NCBI GenBank assembly: GCA_016903695.1
Contig: JADQBB010000018.1
Coordinates: forward strand, 1-64,000
Source: Chlorogloea purpurea SAG 13.99
GTDB taxonomy: Bacteria > Cyanobacteriota > Cyanobacteriia > Cyanobacteriales > Microcystaceae
Direction of reading: 5' to 3'
Length of the DNA stretch: 64,000 bases
The notes under the pieces were generated by a model. The model was not told where the DNA came from, ran no database searches, and was given only the letters and a program-made list of their open reading frames with translations. Below, one piece after another: positions 20,893-28,836 of this stretch. Both the position numbers and the translations under genes were made by a program. Numbering within the stretch: the stretch's first letter is position 1; every line of letters begins with the position of its first letter.

Positions 20893-20949
20893 ACAAGTTT
20901 AGAAGCGTTTACCGCAAGTTGGCGGCGCTACTAAACTTGTTTTTTATTG
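20893..20949 (+). terminator. Strong rho-independent terminator after the CsbD gene
   Basis: ACAAGTTTAG pairs with CTAAACTTGT over 10 bp, AGCG/CGCT extends the stem, and a T-rich run TTTTTTATT follows. It lies 45 bases past the CsbD stop. Confidence 0.88.
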
Positions 20950-21072
20950 ACTAAAATAGCGAATTCTATTATTCATTCTTTAGATAGGTAATATCCTTTC
21001 TTGAGATAGAAGGTAAAAAAATAATTCTTGTTTACAGTGAATAAAGTTAATAGAAATATCTTTTAGAAAATT

Positions 21073-21420
21073 ATGACTAACGAAAGAGTAGAAGTGGATA
21101 TGTACGATCGTGGTATTGTCCCCGCCGAGACAGCCGCCAGAAAAGAAAGAGAAGGGGATGCTTATAAACACATCCCAGAAAAAGAGGCTGAGGCTGGGTT
21201 AGATACTACCGGCGGCTATACGGTGGATAAAGAAGGTTTATTGAATAACTACGCTGTCGAACCGGAAATGTATTACGAAGTCCCCGGAGACGCGGCAGAA
21301 ACGCTCGAAGCCGAAACCGAAGAACGAGCCGCCGAGTTAGAAGATATTAACGATAACGACGAACAGGGCAAACTTACATCTGGCAAAGATGAGAGAGGCA
21401 AAGGAGTCGGGATTATCTAA
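21073..21420 (+). CDS. Acidic hypothetical protein
   Basis: A 115-residue, strongly acidic protein without signal peptide or membrane segment. Recognisable features are only compositional: an Ala/Glu-rich N-terminus, GGYTVDKEGLLNNYAVEPE in the middle and a Glu/Asp-rich tail (AETEERAAELEDINDND). It is probably intrinsically disordered. It sits 21 bases before the holin-family gene on the same strand, so co-transcription is likely. I do not recognise the family with confidence; context suggests a stress-related role. Confidence 0.72.
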   Translation: MTNERVEVDMYDRGIVPAETAARKEREGDAYKHIPEKEAEAGLDTTGGYTVDKEGLLNNYAVEPEMYYEVPGDAAETLEAETEERAAELEDINDNDEQGKLTSGKDERGKGVGII

Positions 21421-21441
21421 TTCTCAAGAGGATATAAATGT

Positions 21442-21816
21442 ATGTTAAGAACTGGTTTAATATTATTGGCTACCGTTTTAAGTTTGCTCGTGGTAGACAC
21501 GGTAGTACCTGGGGTGAACATCGCTAATTTCCCCGCCGCCATCGTGGCCGGGCTGGCTATCGGCGCTATCAACGCCACCGTCAAACCCGTTATCTCCACT
21601 CTCTCATTACCCTTGAACTTTGTTACTTTAGGAGGATTCTCTTTAGTAATCAACGGATTATGTTTTTGGTTAGCGGCTTTATTAGTTCCAGGTTTTTATG
21701 TTCATGGTTTGATAGGTTTCTTCCTCGCACCGATAGTATTGTCGTTTGCGAATACTTTTCTCGGTAAATATTTAGCAGAAAAGTATCCTACCATGTATAT
21801 AGAGCCTAAAGCTTAG
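21442..21816 (+). CDS. Phage holin superfamily IV-like membrane protein
   Basis: A 124-residue protein with four hydrophobic segments matching the 4-TMS phage holin superfamily IV (DUF360): VVDTVVPGVNI after the first helix, then the conserved GLAIGAINATVKPVI loop and TLPLNF-like SLPLNFVTLGGF. In cyanobacteria such proteins are chromosomal and unlinked to lysis cassettes; no endolysin or phage gene is nearby. A GAGGAT site lies 14 bases before the chosen ATG. Function unknown, inner membrane. Confidence 0.88.
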   Translation: MLRTGLILLATVLSLLVVDTVVPGVNIANFPAAIVAGLAIGAINATVKPVISTLSLPLNFVTLGGFSLVINGLCFWLAALLVPGFYVHGLIGFFLAPIVLSFANTFLGKYLAEKYPTMYIEPKA

Positions 21817-22004
21817 ATAAGTTTGGTGTTTATGATTCTCGCTCTTTGGTTCAAGGAGCGGGGATTGTCTTCGTCTGAACTAAATTATAAAGATGTGTCT
21901 GTAGAAATAGTCAGGAATTAAAAGTTTTCAAACTTAAGAACGATTCAAAACAGAAACCATAAAGTTATAAATGATACAGAAGGAAATAAATACAGGTTTT
22001 GCCC

Positions 22005-22433
22005 ATGCTAACTAATATTGATTTAAAGCAACTGTTGCGTTTTAGCAAAAAAATACTATTAACAATTAGCTGTTTATTAACCTTAACATTCGGTAATTTC
22101 TTAACTTCCGGCTCTCCCGCAATGGCGATCGATCTTACCAGTAATCCGGCCCTCATAGCCGATCTCGGCGAATACGGTCGGGGCGACGGTACTGGTAATT
22201 TTAAAGACAAAGCTGAAGACCTCAGTAAAACGATTGAGAATCTTCCCGACAAGGCCGGTATCAAAGCTAAAGAAGCCGCTAAAACCCTAAAAGGTGATCA
22301 GGCTAACGAAATCCATGGTCGTGCCCGTTACGACCTCGGTAAAGCTCAAAACGCTCTCGAAAAAGATGCCACCGGTGGCAAAAATATAATTAAAGAGATC
22401 GGTGACAAAATTAGTTCTCAGTTCGATAAATAA
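22005..22433 (+). CDS. Exported Lys/Ala-rich helical protein
   Basis: A 142-residue protein. ATG 22005 is preferred to a TTG at 21999. It has an N-terminal signal sequence with a hydrophobic core (about 14-33) and a likely cleavage site at PAMA, then a charged helical region (FKDKAEDLSKTIENL, AGIKAKEAAKTLKGD) reminiscent of CsbD or LEA-like stress proteins. It is expected in the periplasm or thylakoid lumen. It lies 26 bases before another small exported protein gene on the same strand. Family not recognised with confidence. Confidence 0.75.
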   Translation: MLTNIDLKQLLRFSKKILLTISCLLTLTFGNFLTSGSPAMAIDLTSNPALIADLGEYGRGDGTGNFKDKAEDLSKTIENLPDKAGIKAKEAAKTLKGDQANEIHGRARYDLGKAQNALEKDATGGKNIIKEIGDKISSQFDK

Positions 22434-22459
22434 ACCAAACAATTCGGAGGATTTAAATT

Positions 22460-22789
22460 ATGATGTCTCGCGTTATTCGTACTTTACTCGTCGCTTTCTC
22501 CTGTGCAGTAATTCTTTTCTCTACTGCTTTCCCCGCATCCGCTAACGGTAGCTACAAGAGCAGTGAGTACAAGGGAGAAGCTAACCTGAACAATATTCAA
22601 GCCAAAACCGATGAAACGGTTTACAACCCCCCCATGTCCTTGAAAGAGATCCAAGACAGACAAGGTAAGGGCGGACTCAATGAATTACAAGGCAAAGCCG
22701 ACATCGACAAGATGAAAAACCCCGACAATTCCACCGGCACTTCTTTCATCGAAGGAGTTAAAGATGCTCTAGGTAAAACAACCAAATAG
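22460..22789 (+). CDS. Small exported hypothetical protein
   Basis: A 109-residue protein with a textbook signal peptide (hydrophobic core LLVAFSCAVILFSTAF, likely cleavage after ASA) and a polar, glycine-rich mature part with SLKEIQDRQGKGGLNELQGKA. A perfect GGAGGA ribosome binding site lies nine bases upstream. It is the last gene of a two-gene unit closed by a strong terminator. It resembles small cyanobacterial proteins reported as stress- or low-temperature-induced, but I do not assign it. Confidence 0.78.
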   Translation: MMSRVIRTLLVAFSCAVILFSTAFPASANGSYKSSEYKGEANLNNIQAKTDETVYNPPMSLKEIQDRQGKGGLNELQGKADIDKMKNPDNSTGTSFIEGVKDALGKTTK

Positions 22790-22820
22790 ATTTTAACTTT
22801 GTTGGCGTTTAGGATATTGG

Positions 22821-22859
22821 AGCTACATGAATTGTTTATAATGTTCATGTAGCTTTTTG
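22821..22859 (+). terminator. Strong rho-independent terminator
   Basis: AGCTACATGAA pairs perfectly with TTCATGTAGCT (11 bp) around a 12-base loop and is followed by TTTTTG. It closes the two-gene unit at 22005-22789. Confidence 0.92.
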
Positions 22860-22870
22860 TTGGCAAAATT

Positions 22871-23659
22871 GTGTTGTTAAATGCAGGCTGTGAGATTAGT
22901 TTCACTACCACCATCGCCACACCAGTAATATTGATGCTCAGACCTCGTAGCGGTTCGGGGCAATGGATAATTAGAGAAGAATATTTAATCAATCCCCGCC
23001 TATCCGTGTCTGAATATACGGATAATTATGGTAATTTGTGCCAGAGATTATCTGTGCCCCCTGGGGACTTAACTATTAAAACTACTCTGGATGTGGATAC
23101 GGCGGATCAGATCGATGTACAACCCGGTGCGCCTTTAGTGACCGTGGAAAAACTACCGGAGAACGTTTTAAAGTATTTATTACCGAGTCGTTATTGTCAG
23201 TCGGATTTACTGGGAAAATTATCTCTAGAAATAATCGGGGACAATACTCCAGGATACGATCAAGTAGAAGCGATACGTCACTGGATCAATAGCAATATTG
23301 AATACGCCTACGGCACTAGTGACGCTTCTACTTCAGCGGTAGATACCGCGAGGGAAAGAATCGGAGTCTGTCGAGATTTCGCCCATTTAGGCATCGCCCT
23401 CTGTAGGAGTATCGATATTCCCGCCCGTATGGTGGTGGGGTATCTTTACGGTTTAGAACCGATGGATTTACACGCTTGGTTTGAAGCTTATGTAGGCGAT
23501 CGCTGGTATACTTTCGATGCTACCCAAACCCGGCCCCTAGGCAATCGTATCACTATAGCTTACGGGCACGATGCCACTCACGTCGCTTTAGCCACTCAAT
23601 TCGGCCCTCTACAAATTACGGGTATGAAAGTTTGGGTGGATAAAAGTACCGTCGTTTAG
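22871..23659 (+). CDS. Transglutaminase-like cysteine protease family protein
   Basis: A cytoplasmic protein of the bacterial transglutaminase-like superfamily (about 262 residues). The catalytic triad is C167 (GVCRDFAHLGIALCR), H201 (DLHAWFEAYV) and D216 (TFDATQT). The N-terminal 100 residues form a beta-rich domain typical of the group. The substrate is unknown; many relatives sit with ATP-grasp and glutamate-cysteine ligase-like genes, which are absent here. The start is a GTG at 22871, immediately after the upstream terminator; no better start exists before the first conserved strand. Confidence 0.88.
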   Translation: MLLNAGCEISFTTTIATPVILMLRPRSGSGQWIIREEYLINPRLSVSEYTDNYGNLCQRLSVPPGDLTIKTTLDVDTADQIDVQPGAPLVTVEKLPENVLKYLLPSRYCQSDLLGKLSLEIIGDNTPGYDQVEAIRHWINSNIEYAYGTSDASTSAVDTARERIGVCRDFAHLGIALCRSIDIPARMVVGYLYGLEPMDLHAWFEAYVGDRWYTFDATQTRPLGNRITIAYGHDATHVALATQFGPLQITGMKVWVDKSTVV

Positions 23660-23773
23660 TACCCCTTAAGTTGGACGGCCGCAACTTTTAAATACTAAAT
23701 TAGCTAGATGTATTTATTGTTAACCCAGGTTGAAATAGAGAAAGTCAATATGAGAAAAAGAGGCTAATTTACC

Positions 23774-23968
23774 ATGTATTTTTTAATAGAAAATTTTCAA
23801 GAACCTATAGCTAATACACCGATGGTGAGCTTAGCTTTAGTTGGGGTCGTGGGTTTTATCGCCGCTACCACTATCGGCTCGATCGCTTGGTACAACTCCA
23901 AACGGCCCCTCGGTTGGGAAGACAAAGAACGCCCCGATTACGTTCCCGATGTAAAAACCGAAGAGTAA
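23774..23968 (+). CDS. Psb35-like photosystem II protein
   Basis: A 64-residue protein with one transmembrane helix (about 18-38) followed by a conserved polar tail: IAWYNSKRPLGWEDKERPDY. This helix plus WYNSKRP-GWE-KERPD pattern matches the Psb35-related cyanobacterial family, in which Psb35 stabilises the CP47 assembly module of photosystem II in the thylakoid membrane. It is 12 bases before the DUF2231 gene on the same strand, so the two are likely co-transcribed. Confidence 0.85.
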   Translation: MYFLIENFQEPIANTPMVSLALVGVVGFIAATTIGSIAWYNSKRPLGWEDKERPDYVPDVKTEE

Positions 23969-23980
23969 ACCTTAAATAAT

Positions 23981-24502
23981 ATGACCCAAACTCCTAATAT
24001 TCCCCCTTTAATCGAGAGCGACGAGCGCGAGTATCGCGACAGTGGCGTACCCAGCACCGTTGCGATCGCCGGCCATCCTTTACACCCTTTAATAGTCACC
24101 TTCCCGATCGCTTTTCTAACTGCGCCCGTACTCACCGACGCGGCTTATTGGTTCACCAAAGACCTGTTCTGGGCTAAAGCTTCTTACTGGTTAATCCTGG
24201 GCGGTATTATCACGGGTATCATCGCCGCTATCACCGGCATGAGCGATTTTCTGAAAATCAACCGGGTACGTCAGCACAGCGCGGGCTGGATACACATGAC
24301 GGGTAATGTTATCGCTCTCCTACTGACGGCGGTGAATTTGTTTTTAAGATGGGGAGATACCACGGGGGCTATCATTCCCGCAGGTTTAACTATATCGCTC
24401 ATAGTGGCGAGTACACTAGGAGTTACGGGATGGTTCGGCGCAGAGTTGATTTACCGTCACAAGGTAGCGGTCATCGGCTATGGCCCCAACGATCGCCCTT
24501 AA
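23981..24502 (+). CDS. DUF2231 membrane protein
   Basis: A 173-residue protein with four membrane helices matching DUF2231: the AGHPLHPLIVTFPIAF segment near residue 30 carries the two histidines typical of the family, and a further histidine lies in GWIHMTGNVIALLL. Family members are suspected redox or haem-related membrane proteins, without proven function. It is co-oriented with the Psb35-like gene and followed by a terminator. Confidence 0.9.
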   Translation: MTQTPNIPPLIESDEREYRDSGVPSTVAIAGHPLHPLIVTFPIAFLTAPVLTDAAYWFTKDLFWAKASYWLILGGIITGIIAAITGMSDFLKINRVRQHSAGWIHMTGNVIALLLTAVNLFLRWGDTTGAIIPAGLTISLIVASTLGVTGWFGAELIYRHKVAVIGYGPNDRP

Positions 24503-24536
24503 GCTTTATCACTGAAAATCAATAGCAAGATATAAA

Positions 24537-24572
24537 AGAGAGGAATATTGTTAAATATTCCCCTCTTTTTTC
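24537..24572 (+). terminator. Rho-independent terminator after the DUF2231 gene
   Basis: AGAGGAATATT pairs with AATATT-CC-CCTCT (two-base bulge) around a GTTA loop, followed by TTTTTTCTTT. Confidence 0.85.
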
Positions 24573-24657
24573 TTTAGTACCATATAGAAAAATGAGGCTA
24601 ACTTACTAACCTCATTTATCCTGTAGCCCATGAAGGCTACCTCTGTAATCTTTAAAC

Positions 24658-25266
24658 TTATTTTTTGTTAGCCAGTTTGCGTTTGTATGCAGCACCGAAA
24701 GCAGCTGCGGTAGCAGCACCTAAGATGGTGAAGGGTTCAGGGATAGCGCCTACTGTGATAGCACCGCCGAAGGCTGTTTGACCGCCGATAAAGGTCGCGG
24801 TCAGTGAACCCTCACCTTGGAACATACCTTCATCAGTAGTGAAGAAACCTTTGATCTTGTAGTTCTTGAAGAAGGGAAGATCTGTCTCGGTCGTGATAGA
24901 GTCTATGGTGTACTGAAAGGTGCCTGGTGCACCTGTCACCATTAAGAAGTCAGTGATAGGGGCTGAGCTGGCGGAGAAAGATTTGATCTGGTCGTTTAAT
25001 ACACCATCCCCGAAAGGTGCGAAAGAGCCGGTCGAGCTATTGAGACCCGCAGCTAAGCCGTAGCTACCTACAGGTGCATAGATTGCGGGATTGCCAGTAT
25101 TGGTAGCAAACTTGAATATATCAGGTGACGTGAATTTTACACCCGATGTATTAAATACGTATGTACTATTGGGTGCGAGGGTTAAAGCTTGTGCGCTGTT
25201 AACTTGAGCGAACATCGCGCCGCTGAAAGATAATAAAGCTACTGAGCCGAGAATTGCGTTTTTCAT
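24658..25266 (-). CDS. Secreted protein with cyanobacterial PEP-CTERM sorting signal
   Basis: A 202-residue exported protein. It has an N-terminal signal peptide (core ILGSVALLSFSGAMFA, cleavage near AQA) and a C-terminal tripartite sorting signal: the motif IPEPFTILG, a short Ala/Gly-rich membrane helix and a basic end (YKRKLANKK). This is the cyanobacterial PEP-CTERM subclass recognised by cyanoexosortases; a cyanoexosortase is encoded at 10649-11554. The central domain is beta-rich and Ser/Gly/Thr-rich with no recognisable enzyme motif, suggesting a structural or glycan-linked surface role. Confidence 0.92.
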   Translation of the reverse strand: MKNAILGSVALLSFSGAMFAQVNSAQALTLAPNSTYVFNTSGVKFTSPDIFKFATNTGNPAIYAPVGSYGLAAGLNSSTGSFAPFGDGVLNDQIKSFSASSAPITDFLMVTGAPGTFQYTIDSITTETDLPFFKNYKIKGFFTTDEGMFQGEGSLTATFIGGQTAFGGAITVGAIPEPFTILGAATAAAFGAAYKRKLANKK

Positions 25267-25489
25267 AAAATTGTTAGTTTTGCTGTTGTTGTTGTTTAAA
25301 CCTTAACAGGTTTATGTAAATCTTAGTGTATAACTTATGGAGAATTTTACAATTTATGTAAATTTTATAGATTAAGATGAATTATATAGGGATTGCTAAT
25401 ATTATTATTAGATGACGCTCAAGTCTTTGAGTGTGAGCGATCCCGGTTTTTTGATTCCTGTGAGCATATAAATAATAAGTTTGGCTAAG

Positions 25490-27091
25490 CTATTGTAGAT
25501 AGAACTCATCGAATTTAATTACCGCCGAATCGGGGTAACGAGTGTCATAACGATAACTACTGACGATACCCTTTTCAGTGTCGAAAATCGAAAACACGGT
25601 AATGTCATTACTGGCGATGTAGGAGAGAGGTTGACCGTCATGGTTTAATAGCGGGGCGATATTAGGAACGATCGCATTCAATCCATTAGGATCGCCTACA
25701 CTGGCATAAGGACTACCTTCGGGTACGGGTCTTTTCTTATCCCCCGAAAAAGCCCCGTAGGTATTGCCCACATTAGAAGATTCCAGATAATGGGTTCCGT
25801 TAGAACCGATAAAGCGATTCCAGAGATGGCAATGACCATAATAAACTAACCCCACGCCCGACTCTTCTAGAAGGGGCAATAAATCTCTGACTATATAATC
25901 ATTTTCGGGCGGATAATTATAAGTAACACCGTTTATTTTACCTTGGGCATCATAACTCATATTCTGTACGGGGTCGGTAAAAGGCGGAACCACGTTTCCC
26001 CCTAGAGAATGGGGCGGATGGTGCAACATGACAATTTTATACTTCGCTTCTTTAAATTCTGCGCTCGCTAATTCTTGTTGAAGCCACCCGTATTGTTCAC
26101 TACCCCTAGAAATAGGCTCGAAAATATGTTGACCGTAGCCCCAGTTACCAGGATGGGATAAATCCTCGAAACGCTCTTGAAATCTACCTTTGACATCGGG
26201 AGTCGTGAAAAATAGTCGCCAAATCTGGGTCACATAGAGGACGACCAGACGGATGTTGCCAAAAGTGACGGCGTAGTAAGGCGATCGAGGTAGGGTGAAA
26301 ATTTCCTCGTAGCTGTCGGTGTTAAAAGAATGATCTTTAATGCTCTCATCCCCGGCTAATTCTCTGGCTACGTGGCGGGGTATAGCATCGTTAAACTGCT
26401 CGTTTAAAGGTTTATAAGAGTCAAAACGCCCCATCACTTCATGATTACCGATCGTGGTGAATAAAGGGGAACTCTGAATGATCTGGCCGCCTTTATAAAC
26501 GGTAGTCACACCCTCTTTCTCTAAATGATAATGGGCGCGACCTTGGAGACAGGGGAAAAATGACCCGCCCCTATAATCGTCGAACCATTCCGAAGCCCTA
26601 TCGGGCACATTAACCAAATCTCCCGCGTGGAATACCGCGTCTACTTGTCCCACCGTTTCCACCACTTTCTGTAAGTTAGCCGCCGTCATGGGCATTAATT
26701 GATGGTCTGAGGTGAGGAGAATTTTTAACGCCCTATCAGGAGATGGAGACGGGGATAATATATAGGTGTCACTTTCGATCTGCCTCTCCCCGTCGCTGCT
26801 GATAACCCTGTAGGGTTGATGTTCGTCGGTTTTCAAGTTTTCGATTTTCGCTTTGTGCCTCCAAATATCTCTGGGCGTAACTTGCCGATAACTGGGATAG
26901 ACCCTCGATTGTTCGTCTTCCCGCATCTTCGTCAATTTTTTCGTAGTGGCGATAACCCGATTGAGTAAGTTTTCACCATAAACCACCTCATGTTTCGTGC
27001 CTCTAAATTCGGTGAACCACACCACACAGACACTATCGGCTGCAGGACATTGTAAAAAAGGTTCTGTCAGGAGAGAATCACCACTCATCAT
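25490..27091 (-). CDS. Metallophosphoesterase with N-terminal extension
   Basis: A calcineurin-like phosphoesterase of about 533 residues. The dinuclear-metal motifs are spread in the usual order: TSDHQL, HAGDLVN, TTIGNHEV, MLHHPPHS and YYGHCHLWN. The first motif has DH in place of the usual DxH spacing. An N-terminal region of about 110 residues (with CVVWFTEFRG and VYGENLL) resembles the fibronectin-like domain of purple-acid-phosphatase relatives. The ATG at 27091 is chosen because AGAGG lies 7 bases upstream; it overlaps the GTPase gene by 14 bases. There is no signal peptide, so it acts in the cytoplasm. Substrate unknown. Confidence 0.87.
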   Translation of the reverse strand: MMSGDSLLTEPFLQCPAADSVCVVWFTEFRGTKHEVVYGENLLNRVIATTKKLTKMREDEQSRVYPSYRQVTPRDIWRHKAKIENLKTDEHQPYRVISSDGERQIESDTYILSPSPSPDRALKILLTSDHQLMPMTAANLQKVVETVGQVDAVFHAGDLVNVPDRASEWFDDYRGGSFFPCLQGRAHYHLEKEGVTTVYKGGQIIQSSPLFTTIGNHEVMGRFDSYKPLNEQFNDAIPRHVARELAGDESIKDHSFNTDSYEEIFTLPRSPYYAVTFGNIRLVVLYVTQIWRLFFTTPDVKGRFQERFEDLSHPGNWGYGQHIFEPISRGSEQYGWLQQELASAEFKEAKYKIVMLHHPPHSLGGNVVPPFTDPVQNMSYDAQGKINGVTYNYPPENDYIVRDLLPLLEESGVGLVYYGHCHLWNRFIGSNGTHYLESSNVGNTYGAFSGDKKRPVPEGSPYASVGDPNGLNAIVPNIAPLLNHDGQPLSYIASNDITVFSIFDTEKGIVSSYRYDTRYPDSAVIKFDEFYLQ

Positions 27092-28631
27092 GATGTACCT
27101 CTTGGGCTTCCCAATCATCCTTTAAAGGTTCCACCACTTTATGAATCGCGTCCATGACGAAAGATTTAACGAATTCATCCTTGCGACTGAGTTGAAATTG
27201 CCTTTGCACCACTTCCGTCATACCCCCGTCTCCCCAGTCTTGATCTTGGCGGAAATACTCGACGAAACTTTTCCCGGCGATACGGGTCAGATAAGCCGCG
27301 GTAACACCTTGGATGGCCTTGCCTACTATAAAAGTGGCGAAATGGAACTGTAACGCCCGGGCCAGTAATTCGATCGCTCCCTTGACAACACCCAGACTGA
27401 CCAAAGTTTTCCCCAGTGACATCGCCAACTCTTTACCTCGATCGCTGTTGATCTCGCAGCCATAAACCTGTCCTATTTCTATCACCATTTGGGCGTTAAT
27501 CGCTACCGTGGCTAACAGATCTATCACCGGTAGGGGAGTGACGGCGATAACGCCCGCGCCTATCCACTGATAACGCTCGATAATTTGATCCGATTGTCTG
27601 CGCCGTTGACGATCGATTATTTTCCTAGCTTCGTCCCCCAATCTCTGGGATTGCAGTAAGATATTATCGGCCACCAAGTCTTCCCCCTCGGCCCGCAATA
27701 CCGTGGCCAGACGTTTGAGCAGATGTAGGATTTCCGGTTCTAATTCGATGATTTTCCCGTCCGGCTGTTGTACGGGGCGGGGGTTGGCAGCGATCGCTAT
27801 CACGTCTTTGGGAGAGATCAAACCTTTCACCCGTTCTCGCAACTGTCGTAAGATTAACTCTCGGTCTTCATCTGTATATAGATCGATCTTATTGAAAATT
27901 AGCAGAGAACGTTTACCGATTTCTACCAACTTACTGAAAGGTTCGTACTCGGAGGCCCGTAGATCGTTATCGATAACGAACAGTAGCAAATCGGCATCGG
28001 CGGCCAGTTGTCGGGCTAACTGTTCTCTTTCTGTACCCGCTATCCCTGCTTCTAGAATGCCTGGGCTATCGGTGACGAGAATTTCCCTATCCAGTCCCTT
28101 TAATTTTAATCTGTATGTTTCGCCTACTGTTGTCGTCCCCATAGTGGCTTCCACGTTACCCACCATCTCACCGATGATGGAATTAACGAGGGAGGTTTTC
28201 CCCGCTGAGCCAGTGCCGAACACTACCACTTGTAATTCGCCTCTAGCTTTTCTGTTTTCTATTTCTTGGGATTTACGGAATAATACTTGTTGGGAAACTT
28301 TATCCTGTACTTGTTGGACTTGTTGACGAATAGCCTTGAGGGTTTCCCCGGCGGCTTCGGTTTTCTGCGCGGGTATTTGAATCAGGGGGCGGGAAGAAGG
28401 GCGTAAACCCCGCTTGGATTTTGTCGGGGGATTGAGGTAGAAATAATAAACGAAAAGATAGATCAGTAAACCGAGAACAGCGATGATCAGTAACAGCAGT
28501 AAATTCGCCAGTAGTGGTGCTGTAAACGCGATTTGGATGTACAGCCGGTAAATAGAGTTCACCAACCACAAAACCATTCCCAAAATTAAACTCAGGCCTA
28601 ATATAAGGACAAGTAAGCGAGGTAAGTTCAT
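27078..28631 (-). CDS. Era/dynamin-like GTPase with C-terminal DUF697
   Basis: A membrane-anchored GTPase of 517 residues. Two N-terminal membrane helices (about 5-25 and 40-65) precede a GTPase domain with P-loop GTGSAGKT (139-146), switch threonines in MGTTTVGE, DSPG (G3) and NKID (G4). The C-terminal third is DUF697 (VIAVTPLPVIDLLATVAIN and following helices), as in YcjF-like proteins. The family is common in cyanobacteria and probably remodels or monitors membranes, which is inference. It is coupled by overlap to the metallophosphoesterase gene, forming a two-gene operon. Confidence 0.9.
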   Translation of the reverse strand: MNLPRLLVLILGLSLILGMVLWLVNSIYRLYIQIAFTAPLLANLLLLLIIAVLGLLIYLFVYYFYLNPPTKSKRGLRPSSRPLIQIPAQKTEAAGETLKAIRQQVQQVQDKVSQQVLFRKSQEIENRKARGELQVVVFGTGSAGKTSLVNSIIGEMVGNVEATMGTTTVGETYRLKLKGLDREILVTDSPGILEAGIAGTEREQLARQLAADADLLLFVIDNDLRASEYEPFSKLVEIGKRSLLIFNKIDLYTDEDRELILRQLRERVKGLISPKDVIAIAANPRPVQQPDGKIIELEPEILHLLKRLATVLRAEGEDLVADNILLQSQRLGDEARKIIDRQRRRQSDQIIERYQWIGAGVIAVTPLPVIDLLATVAINAQMVIEIGQVYGCEINSDRGKELAMSLGKTLVSLGVVKGAIELLARALQFHFATFIVGKAIQGVTAAYLTRIAGKSFVEYFRQDQDWGDGGMTEVVQRQFQLSRKDEFVKSFVMDAIHKVVEPLKDDWEAQEVHHDEW

Positions 28632-28732
28632 ATATACTATATAGGGTGTGGTTTTGCCCTGGGAACTATATCTATTACAGCAGAAGTGCGAGGATACGGG
28701 GTAAAAGAAAAATCTGGTAATATCGAAACCAG

Positions 28733-28815
28733 ACCGTGATTGAAATCACGGTGTCACAGCAGAAGTCGGTTTTAAACCGACTTGAGCTATAAGGCAGGGA
28801 ATTTATTCCCTGCCT
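28733..28815. repeat. Cluster of three perfect palindromes
   Basis: Three different perfect hairpins lie in 83 bases: ACCGTGATT/AATCACGGT (28733-28752, loop 2), AAGTCGGTTT/AAACCGACTT (28763-28783, loop 1) and AGGCAGGGAA/TTCCCTGCCT (28792-28815, loop 4). The motif ACAGCAGAAGT occurs just before the cluster and again between the first two hairpins. A variant of the first palindrome recurs at 30539-30552. They probably represent dispersed palindromic repeat units; the third could also end the radical SAM transcript. Confidence 0.85.
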
Positions 28816-28836
28816 ATTTGATAATAGGATTTGGTT

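Noticed and set aside
21442-21816. Prophage remnant suggested by the holin-family gene
   Set aside because: No other phage gene nearby; this family is commonly chromosomal in cyanobacteria.
24616-24635. Hairpin GTAGCC/GGCTAC after the PEP-CTERM gene as a terminator
   Set aside because: Six-bp stem without a T-run on either strand.
28733-28815. CRISPR-like repeats
   Set aside because: The three palindromes differ from each other and have no equal spacers; no cas gene is in the window.
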